Below are positions 25,332 through 33,090 of a stretch of 43,551 bases of DNA, in pieces (the stretch's first letter is position 1; the number at the start of each line of letters is the position of its first letter). The notes under the pieces were generated by a model, which did not search any database, had not been told where the DNA came from, and saw only the letters and a program-made list of their open reading frames with translations. Origin of the DNA: DASYRM01 sp036004405 (lineage in GTDB: Bacteria; Acidobacteriota; Vicinamibacteria; Vicinamibacterales; UBA2999); assembly GCA_036004405.1 (NCBI GenBank), contig DASYRM010000142.1, positions 1 through 43,551 on the forward strand, in the 5' to 3' direction. A program made the position numbers and the translations under genes.

Positions 25332-25718
25332 CTAGGACTTACCCTTCGGCTCGGGCGTGCCGGGAACGGCTGCGTCCCAATCATCGGCTGCGCCCGTAGG
25401 CGAAGCGCCCGCGGTGAAGAACCCGGCGGGTCCGTTGCCCGCGGCGCGGTAGGTGGCATCGGTGCCAAAGGGAAACGTCACGGTCACCTGATAGGTGCCC
25501 AGATTGATCATATCTCCGGGACTTGGGTCGAACAGCGTGCCGTTGCTTCCCTGGCCTTTCGTGAAGACGACCAGGCTCGTGATATCTACTGGCTGCCCGC
25601 CGCCCGGCGGGTTGGCCATGACCGTCGTCTGGTTGTTGGCCTGCGAAATCGTGATGCTCCCGCATTGTGCCTTGTGCGAGCCCGTGGCCTGGCCATGTTG
25701 GAGTTTGTACGTGGGCAT
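25332..25718 (-). CDS. Small protein of unknown function between DUF4384 and CHAT genes
   Basis: A 128-residue protein beginning MPTYKLQHGQATGSHKAQCG. It has no signal peptide or membrane helix. It is rich in Gly, Thr and Asn and in predicted strands (SITISQANNQTTVMAN, VDITSLVVFTKGQG, GTYQVTVTFPFGTDATYRAA), so a beta-sandwich is plausible. The tail GAADDWDAAVPGTPEPKGKS looks disordered. The ATG at 25718 has GGAGGAT seven bases upstream; longer readings run into the upstream gene. It lies 32 bases after the DUF4384-like gene and 15 bases before the CHAT gene. I do not recognise the family. As the one apparently non-exported partner of the CHAT peptidase, it could be an inhibitor, substrate or adaptor; this is speculation. 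Confidence 0.75.
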   Translation of the reverse strand: MPTYKLQHGQATGSHKAQCGSITISQANNQTTVMANPPGGGQPVDITSLVVFTKGQGSNGTLFDPSPGDMINLGTYQVTVTFPFGTDATYRAAGNGPAGFFTAGASPTGAADDWDAAVPGTPEPKGKS

Positions 25719-25750
25719 GTCGAAATCCTCCGCGCGAAAGATGACGTGCG

Positions 25751-26644
25751 TTACCGTGGGGGAGCGCCGGCGACGCGACCTCGCGCGTGCGACAGCGTGA
25801 AGCGGGTCGCCACGAGCGACGGGCTCGTGGTGACGACCCTGAAGACTGTTTGCGGCGACGGGTCCTGCTGCGTCAGCAGGCGCGTCGCGTCGGCGCCGGC
25901 GCGCTGCTCCTCGGTAGACCACGCGCGCCCCGCGCCGCCGACCATCTCGAGCTGTTCAACGGTGGAGCCCGCTTCCTTTTCCCAACGCGCGACGACGTCA
26001 CGGCTCAGCGCGAGCGGCCCCGCGCCCGGCGTGATGTCGGTGAGCGCCGTCTGGGAGATCAGCACGGTGATGAGCTCGGCAACCTGGTTCGGCTTCGTCG
26101 CCTGCAGTGTGAAGTAGGGGGGCGCGTCGGTCTGCGCTGGCAGCTCGATCAGCCGGCCGCCTGTCACCTTGTTGTCGCCACCGCGCGCGCGCGTCGTCGG
26201 AAAGATCAGGTACGGCTCGCTCGTGGTGCCGTCGGCGTACTGCTCGCGATCGATGACATACAGGTAACCGTCGCGCGGCGATTCCACCGAGACGCGCACG
26301 CGATCGCCGAGTGACAGCGGCGTGCCCGCTTCGACGCGCTGGGGCGTCCACTGCACGCTGCCCTGTGGATCCTGCACGAGCAGCCGCGCCGTATCGCCTG
26401 GCACGGCCGCGCGCAGTTTCCAAATCGTCACGCCGATTTCCGACACGGCTCCCGTGGCGGGCTTGGCGCCCGGCCGGCTCACGCGTCGATACACCGGTCC
26501 GGCGGCTGGCGCGTTCTTCGGCGCGGCGGGACGGGCCTTCATGAATTTCTCGAGGACGAGGGAGCGGGTGTCGTCTTGCTGGCCGTAAAGGGCAAGCGGC
26601 GCAAGCGCTGCGATCCCGCACACGAGGCCGGCCATCTTAGTCAT
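25751..26644 (-). CDS. Exported DUF4384-like protein
   Basis: A 297-residue protein with a signal peptide (MTKMAGLVCGIAALAPLALYG). It contains a DUF4384-type domain (about residues 95-200): LSLGDRVRVSVESPRDGYLY, VIDREQYADGTTSEPYLIFP and NKVTGGRLIELPAQT. A helical C-terminal part follows. Domains of this type are often found in or beside receptor kinases and caspase-like proteins in bacteria; their ligand is not established. The gene overlaps the kinase gene by eight bases, and the kinase's own ectodomain has a similar pattern (YPSGSLFRVTFVAPAGTHVY). That suggests the two sense the same kind of signal or bind each other in the periplasm. The C-terminal half (AELITVLISQTALTDI onward) has no recognised motif. 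Confidence 0.83.
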   Translation of the reverse strand: MTKMAGLVCGIAALAPLALYGQQDDTRSLVLEKFMKARPAAPKNAPAAGPVYRRVSRPGAKPATGAVSEIGVTIWKLRAAVPGDTARLLVQDPQGSVQWTPQRVEAGTPLSLGDRVRVSVESPRDGYLYVIDREQYADGTTSEPYLIFPTTRARGGDNKVTGGRLIELPAQTDAPPYFTLQATKPNQVAELITVLISQTALTDITPGAGPLALSRDVVARWEKEAGSTVEQLEMVGGAGRAWSTEEQRAGADATRLLTQQDPSPQTVFRVVTTSPSLVATRFTLSHARGRVAGAPPR

Positions 26645-28415
26645 GACTGAGATCCAATCGGTGCACGATTACAGGTCCACCTGAGAGGAGAGTTTGCACG
26701 TTCGACGTGTCACGTGCTACGCGCGCCCGGCGCGTCTCATCGGCGAGCAGGGTCCTGACGCGCTGCAGGATCGTGGCGTCCGACACGACACCCGAATCGC
26801 GCTCGCTACGGAGCGTCTTCGCAACGGTATCGAGCTCGGCTACGGCCGCCGTCGACGACAACAGCCACAGCCGATCGGTGGCCGGCGGCCCCTCGAACGC
26901 GATCCAGTCGGTGGCGATCATTCCGCTGGCGTCGGGCCCCTCGCTGTCGGCTCGCGGGTACATGAGCGTTACTCGGTCCGACGCCGGCGCATCGTCGGCG
27001 AGCACGTATACATGCGTACCGGCGGGAGCGACGAACGTCACTCGAAATAGGGAGCCCGACGGATACCGCTGCTCGCCGTTGGACTGGAACAGCGCGGCCG
27101 CCGGAGCCTCGGGGTTCGGTTTGACGTCCAGCCAGAAGGTCAGCGAGATCGATGACGGCGCGACGGCCGGGGCGAGCGCGGCTGCCGGAGCGGGCGGGCT
27201 GATCGCCGCCGGGCCAGTGCGGCTGCGCCACACCGCGACCCCGGCAATCGTCGCCAGGAGCAGAACGGCCGCGACGACTCCAACGCGCGTGCGACGTGGC
27301 GGGCGCGCCGCCGCGAGCGCCGTGCGTGCCCCGCTGTCGTGCTCGAGCAGCCGCAGCTCGGCGAGGCAGTCGGCCATCGTCGGAAAGCGATCCGCGGGTT
27401 GCCGCGCCAACATGCGGCGGACGATGCGATCGAGATCGGCGTCTGGCCCCGTCGCATCGGGCTGCCCCTGATAGGGCCGATCGAGGATGGCTGACGCCGT
27501 CACGGCGGGCGTCGAGCCGCGAAACGGATGCGTGCCGCTGACGATCTCCGCGATCACGATGCCGAGGCTGAACATGTCGGAACGCCCGTCGACGATGCGC
27601 CCCCCCAGCTGCTCGGGCGCCATGTACTCGAGCGTCCCCAGCGTCTGCCCGAGGCGCGTCAGCGCCGGCGAGGTGTCGGCCATCGTGTCGATGCTCTCGA
27701 GGCCATACGGTTTCGCGATGCCGAAGTCGAGCAGCATCGTGCGCCCGTCGGCGAGCATCAGCACGTTGTGCGGCTTGACGTCGCGATGCAGCACGCCGCG
27801 TCCGTGCGCGTAGGTGAGCGCCGAAGCGAGGCCGATGGCGATGCGCAGCGCGGCGGGCAGCGGCAGCGGTCCCCGCCGCACGCGATCGGCGAGCGACTCG
27901 CCCTCGAGCAGCGGCATGACGAGATACGCCGTGCCATCCTGCTCGCCGATGTCGAAGAGCGGGCAGATGTTGGGGTGATCGAGCTGCGAGATGGTGCGCG
28001 CCTCTCGATCGAACCGGGCGCGAAACGCCGGATCGGCCGCGACGTCCGGCCGCAGCACTTTGACGGCGACCGCACGATCGAGCCGGGTGTCTCGCCCGCG
28101 ATACACCTCGCCCATGCCGCCGGCGCCGATGGCGGACTGGATCTCATAGGGGCCGAGCCGCGTGCCCGCCGCGAGGCGCATGGGCTGAGGGAAGCCGGCA
28201 TTATAGTCAGCCGCCTCGCCGAGATCGTCGGGCACCCACACCGGCGCGTCGAGCGGACTGTGGCCGTCGTCCTGCGCCAGGAGCGAGTGGATTTCGTGGC
28301 GGAGCGCGCTGTCGCCCGCGCAGGCCTCCGCCAGGAACGCCTCGCGCTCGCCGGCCGGACGGTCGAGCACCGCTTCGTACAGCTCCGACACGCGCTGCCA
28401 CCTCTCAGGGGTCAT
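26637..28415 (-). CDS. Transmembrane Ser/Thr protein kinase with DUF4384-like ectodomain
   Basis: A 592-residue receptor kinase. The N-terminal helical domain (1-50; PERWQRVSELYEAVLDRPAG) is common in acidobacterial and planctomycete kinases. The kinase domain (about 88-358) has GAGGMGEVY, Lys119 in AVAVKVL, HRDVKPHN (His210-Asp212), DFG at 230-232 and APE at 266-268, all intact. One membrane helix (about 378-396) leads to an extracytoplasmic domain with the DUF4384-like pattern (YPSGSLFRVTFVAPAGTHVY, TLMYPRADSEG). It heads the operon that ends in the CHAT peptidase and diverges from the sigma factor gene, with a 111-base gap. The kinase may phosphorylate that sigma factor, as reported for PknT and the ECF43-group factor EcfP in Vibrio; here this is inferred from layout. 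Confidence 0.93.
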   Translation of the reverse strand: MTPERWQRVSELYEAVLDRPAGEREAFLAEACAGDSALRHEIHSLLAQDDGHSPLDAPVWVPDDLGEAADYNAGFPQPMRLAAGTRLGPYEIQSAIGAGGMGEVYRGRDTRLDRAVAVKVLRPDVAADPAFRARFDREARTISQLDHPNICPLFDIGEQDGTAYLVMPLLEGESLADRVRRGPLPLPAALRIAIGLASALTYAHGRGVLHRDVKPHNVLMLADGRTMLLDFGIAKPYGLESIDTMADTSPALTRLGQTLGTLEYMAPEQLGGRIVDGRSDMFSLGIVIAEIVSGTHPFRGSTPAVTASAILDRPYQGQPDATGPDADLDRIVRRMLARQPADRFPTMADCLAELRLLEHDSGARTALAAARPPRRTRVGVVAAVLLLATIAGVAVWRSRTGPAAISPPAPAAALAPAVAPSSISLTFWLDVKPNPEAPAAALFQSNGEQRYPSGSLFRVTFVAPAGTHVYVLADDAPASDRVTLMYPRADSEGPDASGMIATDWIAFEGPPATDRLWLLSSTAAVAELDTVAKTLRSERDSGVVSDATILQRVRTLLADETRRARVARDTSNVQTLLSGGPVIVHRLDLSHD

Positions 28416-28510
28416 GGACCGGTCTCGTTGTGCAGGGAAGCCCGAATGTTAGCCGAACCCCCGGCCCGGTCCGCCCCCTACTTCCTTAAGCGCAAGACCG
28501 GGCGACCAAC

Positions 28511-28516
28511 TACAAT
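28511..28516 (+). promoter_or_regulatory. Possible -10 box for the sigma factor gene
   Basis: TACAAT lies ten bases before the ATG at 28527. There is no Shine-Dalgarno sequence in between, so the mRNA would be leaderless or carry only a few leader bases. TTAAGC at 28486-28491 is a poor -35 at 19 bases. Confidence 0.4.
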
Positions 28517-28526
28517 CCGCCCGTTC

Positions 28527-29105
28527 ATGGCCGCCGACGCGCGCGACATCACCGCCCTCCTGAAGGCCTGGGGGCACGGTGACCGGGCCGCGCTCGACGA
28601 GCTCACCCCGCTCGTCTACGGCCAGCTTCGGACGCTGGCCGCCCGCTACCTGCGGAAGGAAAAGGCCGGCCACTCCCTGCAGACCACGGCGCTGGTCCAC
28701 GAGGCCTACCTCCGGCTGGTGCGCGCCGACGACGCCGGCTGGAACGACCGGGTGCACTTTTTCGCCGTGTGCGCCACCGTGATGCGGCGCATCCTGGTCG
28801 ATCACGCCCGCAAGCGCGCGTCCGCCAAGCGCGGTGGTCCGGCCGTGGCGTTCGGTGTCGCCGGCGCCGACGTCGAGCAGCTCCCCGCGCAGGAGTCCGA
28901 GCGGGCGATCGAGCTGGTCGCGCTCGACGATGCGCTCACGGCGCTGGCGGCCATCGACGCGCGCCGCGCGCGGGTGATCGAGCTGCGTTTCTTCGGTGGA
29001 CTTAGCGTGGAGGAGACTGCCGAGGCGCTGCACGTCTCGCCCCAGACGGTGATGCGCGACTGGAAGCTGGCGCGCGCGTGGCTCACGCGCGAGCTTCGTA
29101 CGTAG
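28527..29105 (+). CDS. ECF-type RNA polymerase sigma factor (Sig-70_X6 type)
   Basis: A 192-residue sigma factor of the PF07638/TIGR02999 type. Region 2 is ALDELTPLVYGQLRTLAARY, LQTTALVHEAYLRLV and VHFFAVCATVMRRILVDHAR; region 4 is RARVIELRFFGGLSVEETAE and LHVSPQTVMRDWKLARAWL. In region 2.2 the acidic DxxQE pattern of most ECF factors is changed to ALVHEAY, and two Thr residues (53 and 54) stand just before it. Loss of the acidic patch, with activity restored by phosphorylation, is the reported mechanism for ECF43-group factors paired with kinases. No anti-sigma gene is nearby; the divergent kinase is the obvious controller. Its TAG stop lies in the GTAGAGGC flank of repeat site D. Confidence 0.93.
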   Translation: MAADARDITALLKAWGHGDRAALDELTPLVYGQLRTLAARYLRKEKAGHSLQTTALVHEAYLRLVRADDAGWNDRVHFFAVCATVMRRILVDHARKRASAKRGGPAVAFGVAGADVEQLPAQESERAIELVALDDALTALAAIDARRARVIELRFFGGLSVEETAEALHVSPQTVMRDWKLARAWLTRELRT

Positions 29106-29165
29106 AGGCGAACCCTGAAAGGGTTCGCCTGAAGCAGGCGGACCTCTTCGAGGTCCGCCTCTACG
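29101..29165. repeat. Intergenic hairpin repeat, site D (two hairpins, inverted ends)
   Basis: Two perfect 10-bp stems: AGGCGAACCC/GGGTTCGCCT (29106-29130, loop TGAAA) and AGGCGGACCT/AGGTCCGCCT (29136-29160, loop CTTCG). The whole element is bounded by CGTAGAGGCG and its inverse CGCCTCTACG. It fills the gap between the convergent sigma factor and LtrA genes, and each end holds the TAG stop of the adjacent gene (29103-29105 and 29161-29163). A two-way terminator is likely by position. Confidence 0.9.
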
Positions 29166-30288
29166 TACCTCTGAACACCAGCTTCACGGCGACCAGCGCG
29201 GCGAGCGTGACGCCGATCCAGAGCACGGGCTGCGCCGTGAGCGTCGTCAGGAGGACGAGCACCGCGGTGATCGGGCCGAGGCTGCGCTTCCAGCCGTACT
29301 CGGGCCGGTCGAGCAGCGCCCACAGGGAGACGAGGAAGATCGCGACCGGCACCGCCACCGACAGGCCGGCGGCCACCGGCTCGATCGAGACGTGCGCGCC
29401 GGCGCGATCGACCGCGACGCCAAGGCCGGCCCCGGTGGCGGCAGCCGCCGCGAACACGAAGTAGTGGCCGTAGCCCCACACGAAGGCGCGGCGGATCGTC
29501 GTCAGCAGGTCGTGCGCGGGCCGGTCGAAGTAGAGCCACCACAGCGAGTACACGATCAGCATCCCGCCGGCGATGATCGGCACCAGATCGATCAGTCGTT
29601 CGCCGGCCGCCATGGCGGACTGCACCGCGTTGGTGGCTGAGAGAATCGACTCGCCGAGCACGATCAGCGTCAGCAGGCCGTAGCGTTCGGCGATGTGATG
29701 CGGGTGCCAGCTGGTCGGTGCGGCGCGCTCGGCCCAGACGGGCACCAGGAGCTCGAGCGCGACGAAGACCGGAAACGCCCACAGCCAGAGCTGCGGCGCA
29801 AACAGCGGGCCGACCCACAGCGCCTGCACCACGGCAATGCCGGCGGCGTAGCGCCGGGCGGTGACGCGGCGCTCGGTGTCGGCCTGCGAGGCGCGCAGCC
29901 ACTGCACCACCATCGCCAGCCGCATCACGACGTAGCCGGCCACGACGGCGACGTTCGGGAGGCGGGTCTCGAACATTGCCGGGATGCCGCCCGCGACGAT
30001 GAGCGCGCCAGTGATCTGGACGAACACCAGCAGCCGGTAGGGCACGTCGTCGGTGTCGTAGGCCGACGCGAACCACGTGAAGTTCATCCAGGCCCACCAG
30101 ATGGCGAAGAACACCATCGCGTAGCCGACGAGCCCTTCGGCCGTGTGGTGCCCGACGATGGCGTGATGCAGGCCGCTGGCAGCTTCCGAGATGGCGACCA
30201 CGAAGACGAGATCGAAGAGCAGCTCGAGCGGCGTCGCCACGCGGTGAGGCTCGTGCGGAGATCGGGCCCGCATGGGGCGAATGGGCAC
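29161..30288 (-). CDS. LtrA-like polytopic membrane protein (low temperature requirement A family)
   Basis: A protein of about 375 residues with roughly ten membrane helices and the LtrA (PF06772) opening HRVATPLELLFDLVFVVAIS. FFAIWWAWMNFTWFASAYDT, HIAERYGLLTLIVLGESILS and YSLWWLYFDRPAHD follow and are all family hallmarks. LtrA was named for a Listeria gene needed for growth at low temperature; the biochemical role is not known. I take a GTG at 30288, which has GGGGGA about eight bases upstream; the ATG at 30273 is the alternative and lacks a ribosome site. It converges with the sigma factor gene and diverges from ppc. Nothing ties it functionally to either. Confidence 0.87.
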   Translation of the reverse strand: MPIRPMRARSPHEPHRVATPLELLFDLVFVVAISEAASGLHHAIVGHHTAEGLVGYAMVFFAIWWAWMNFTWFASAYDTDDVPYRLLVFVQITGALIVAGGIPAMFETRLPNVAVVAGYVVMRLAMVVQWLRASQADTERRVTARRYAAGIAVVQALWVGPLFAPQLWLWAFPVFVALELLVPVWAERAAPTSWHPHHIAERYGLLTLIVLGESILSATNAVQSAMAAGERLIDLVPIIAGGMLIVYSLWWLYFDRPAHDLLTTIRRAFVWGYGHYFVFAAAAATGAGLGVAVDRAGAHVSIEPVAAGLSVAVPVAIFLVSLWALLDRPEYGWKRSLGPITAVLVLLTTLTAQPVLWIGVTLAALVAVKLVFRGT

Positions 30289-30326
30289 GACGTATGATCC
30301 CCCGAGATGCCCGCGCGCGCGAGGTG

Positions 30327-30356
30327 GACGTAGAGGCGGACCTCTGAGGTCCGCCT
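30327..30356. repeat. Intergenic hairpin repeat, site E (one hairpin)
   Basis: GGACGTAG is followed by the perfect 10-bp stem AGGCGGACCT/AGGTCCGCCT (30334-30356) with loop CTG. The arms are the same as those of the second hairpin in site D. This copy sits between two divergent genes (LtrA-like and ppc), so here it cannot be a 3'-end terminator for either. Confidence 0.85.
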
Positions 30357-30369
30357 TGGCGAGAGCCAG

Positions 30370-30375
30370 TACCAT
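30370..30375 (+). promoter_or_regulatory. Possible -10 box for ppc, giving a leaderless mRNA
   Basis: TACCAT ends five bases before the ppc ATG, and no ribosome binding sequence precedes the start codon. If used, transcription would begin at or near the ATG. The expected -35 position falls inside repeat site E and has no consensus match. Confidence 0.28.
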
Positions 30376-30380
30376 TCGAC

Positions 30381-33026
30381 ATGGCCGATCCGCACAAGCC
30401 GCTGCGCGACGACGTGCGGCTGCTCGGGGAACTGCTCGGCAACACCGTGCGCGCACAGGCCGGTGAGACGATCTTCGCCACCGTCGAGCGGGTGCGCGCG
30501 CTGGCGAAGAGCGGCCGCTCCGGCAACGACGCCGACTTCCGCGTGCTGGCCGACGAACTGTCGCGGATGGCGGTGGACGACGCGCTGCCGATCGCCCGGG
30601 CCTTCGCGCACTTCCTCCACCTGGCGAACATCGCCGAGCAGCACCACCGTGTGCGCCGGCGTCGCGCCTACCTGCGCGATCCGGCCGCGGCGCCCCAGCG
30701 CGGCTCGTGCGCCGACAGTTTCTCGCGCCTGCTCGCCGCCGGCGTCGCGCCCGACGAGCTCCATGCGTCGGTCAGCGCGCTGCAGGTCGAGCTGGTCCTG
30801 ACCGCGCATCCCACCGAGGTGGCGCGCCGCAGGCTGGTACAAAAACACAACCGGATTGCCGCGGCGCTCGCCCAGCGCGATCGGCCCGACCTCACCGCGC
30901 CGGAGCAGGACGACCTGGTGGCGGCGATCCGGCGCGAGATCGAGACCGCGTGGGGCACGAGCGACGTGCGCCAGCAGCGGCCGTCGCCCATCGACGAGGT
31001 GCGCAGCGGCCTCATCCTCTTCGAGCAGAGCCTGTGGGACGCGCTGCCGCAGTACGTGCGCAGCGTCGATCGCGCGCTGCGAGCCAGCACGGGACGCGGG
31101 TTGCCCATCGACGCGGCCCCGCTCCGATTCGGCTCGTGGATCGGCGGCGACCGTGACGGCAACCCGCACGTCACGCCGGAGGTCACGCGGCAGGCCGCGC
31201 TGCTGTCGCGCTGGGTGGCCGTCGGGTTGTACCTTCGCGAAATCGAGGCGCTGCGCGACGAGCTCTCGATCGAGAGCGCCACCGAGGAGCTGCGCGCGCG
31301 GGTGCCGGGGAGTCCGGAGCCGTATCGCGAGCTGCTCCGCGGCGTGAGGGCGCGTCTCGGCGCGACGCGCGCCTGGATTGAAGCCTCGCTCCGGGCCGCG
31401 GACGCGCCGGTGCCCGGGGCCGATGTCTACGTCACCGGCGACGATCTCGCCGCCGATCTGCGCCTCTGCCATCGATCACTCGAGGAGATGAATCAGACCC
31501 TCATTGCCGACGGACGCCTGAGCGACGTGCTGCGCCGCGTCGCGGCATTCGGCGTCACGCTGGCGCGGCTTGACGTCCGGCAGGATTCGGCGCGGCACAC
31601 CGACGCCCTCGCCGCCGTGACGTCCTCGCTCGGGCTGGGGTCGTACGCCGACTGGGACGAAGCGGCGCGCCTGGCGTTCCTGGTGCGCGAGCTGTCCAGC
31701 CGCCGTCCGCTGATTCCGGACGGCTTCGAGGCCTCGCCGGAGGTGCGCGACGTGCTCGACACGTTCCGCATGATCGCGGCCGCGCCCGCCAGTTCGCTCG
31801 GGGCCTACGTGATCACGATGACGCGAGGGGCGTCGGACGTGCTGGCCGTGGAGCTGTTGCAAAAGGCGCTGCGGGTGGCCGCGCCGCTGCGAGTCGTACC
31901 GCTCTTCGAGACCGCCCGGGATCTGCAGCAGGCCGGCGCGGTGATGGAGACGCTCCTCGCCGAGCCGTGGTACCGCGCCCGCACGGCCGGCCGGCAGGAA
32001 GTGATGATCGGCTACTCCGATTCGGCCAAGGACGTCGGCCGCGTGACGGCGGGCTGGGAGCTGTTCAAGGCGCAGGAAATCGTGGTGGCGGCCTGCGCCC
32101 GGCAAGGCGTGAAAGTGACGCTCTTTCACGGCAGAGGCGGCAGCGTCGGCCGGGGAGGCGGGCCCACGCACCTCGCCCTGCAGTCGCAGCCGCCCGGGTC
32201 GGTGGACGGCACGCTCCGCGTCACCGAGCAGGGCGAGATGCTGCAGGCGCTCTTCGGGTTTCCCGACATCGCCGTGCGCACGATGGAGGTCTACACCACC
32301 GGCACCCTCGAGGCCTGGCTGACGCCGGTGCGCGGCGGGTCCGACGCCTGGCGGGCCTGTATGGATCGGCTTGCGGCCGATGCCCGCGATGGCTACCGGC
32401 GGGTGGTGTACGAGAACCCCCGCTTCCTCGACTACTTCCACGCCTCGACACCCGAAGCGGAGATCGGGGAGATGAACATCGGGAGCCGGCCCGCACGCCG
32501 GAGCGGCGGCACCAGCGTCGCTGGTCTGCGCGCGATCTCTTGGCAGTTTGCGTGGACGCAGACGCGTCTCATGCTGGGCCCATGGCTCGGGGTCGAGGAG
32601 GCGCTGGATGGCGCCGTCGCGCGTGGAGAAGGGCCCCTCCTGCGCACCATGTATCGCGAGTGGCCGCACTTCCAATCCGCCATCGATCTGATTGAGATGG
32701 TGCTCGCCAAGGCCGATGGCCGCATTGCCGCCGAATACGACCGCCGGCTCGTGTCTGCCGAGCTGCAGCCGCTCGGCGAGGATCTGCGCGCGCGGCTCGC
32801 GCGCGCGATTCGCGGCGTCCGCGCCGTCTCGGGCCACGACGACCTGCTCGAGGCCACCCCCGTCATCCGCCGCTCGATCGACGTCCGCAATCCGTACGTG
32901 GATCCCTTGAATCTGGTCCAGGTGGAGCTGCTCCGGCGGATGCGGGAGCGGCCCGACGCGCGCGTCCATACCGCCCTCATGGTCACCGTCAACGGCATCG
33001 CGGCCGGCATGCGGAACACCGGATGA
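30381..33026 (+). CDS. ppc: Phosphoenolpyruvate carboxylase
   Basis: An 881-residue PEP carboxylase, within the usual bacterial range. It adds bicarbonate to phosphoenolpyruvate to make oxaloacetate and so refills the TCA cycle. Catalytic segments are intact: VLTAHPTE with His143, GSWIGGDRDGNPHV, MIGYSDSAKDVGR with Lys550, the glycine loop FHGRGGSVGRGGGP with Arg585, EMNIGSRPARR and the C-terminal MRNTG. The ATG at 30381 is supported by the start of family similarity (PLRDDVRLLGELLGNTVRAQ), but there is no Shine-Dalgarno site. It stands alone, diverging from the LtrA-like gene, with the receptor kinase following 64 bases after it. Allosteric control cannot be judged from sequence. Confidence 0.96.
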   Translation: MADPHKPLRDDVRLLGELLGNTVRAQAGETIFATVERVRALAKSGRSGNDADFRVLADELSRMAVDDALPIARAFAHFLHLANIAEQHHRVRRRRAYLRDPAAAPQRGSCADSFSRLLAAGVAPDELHASVSALQVELVLTAHPTEVARRRLVQKHNRIAAALAQRDRPDLTAPEQDDLVAAIRREIETAWGTSDVRQQRPSPIDEVRSGLILFEQSLWDALPQYVRSVDRALRASTGRGLPIDAAPLRFGSWIGGDRDGNPHVTPEVTRQAALLSRWVAVGLYLREIEALRDELSIESATEELRARVPGSPEPYRELLRGVRARLGATRAWIEASLRAADAPVPGADVYVTGDDLAADLRLCHRSLEEMNQTLIADGRLSDVLRRVAAFGVTLARLDVRQDSARHTDALAAVTSSLGLGSYADWDEAARLAFLVRELSSRRPLIPDGFEASPEVRDVLDTFRMIAAAPASSLGAYVITMTRGASDVLAVELLQKALRVAAPLRVVPLFETARDLQQAGAVMETLLAEPWYRARTAGRQEVMIGYSDSAKDVGRVTAGWELFKAQEIVVAACARQGVKVTLFHGRGGSVGRGGGPTHLALQSQPPGSVDGTLRVTEQGEMLQALFGFPDIAVRTMEVYTTGTLEAWLTPVRGGSDAWRACMDRLAADARDGYRRVVYENPRFLDYFHASTPEAEIGEMNIGSRPARRSGGTSVAGLRAISWQFAWTQTRLMLGPWLGVEEALDGAVARGEGPLLRTMYREWPHFQSAIDLIEMVLAKADGRIAAEYDRRLVSAELQPLGEDLRARLARAIRGVRAVSGHDDLLEATPVIRRSIDVRNPYVDPLNLVQVELLRRMRERPDARVHTALMVTVNGIAAGMRNTG

Positions 33027-33090
33027 GAGCGTCCGCTTAGCTCTTCCTATTTCGCCAGACGGGCGCCATAATCGAGGCGCGGACACAGGT

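Noticed and set aside
31476..33086. Minus-strand open frame opposite ppc
   Set aside because: The plus strand encodes PEP carboxylase with all catalytic motifs; this frame has none.
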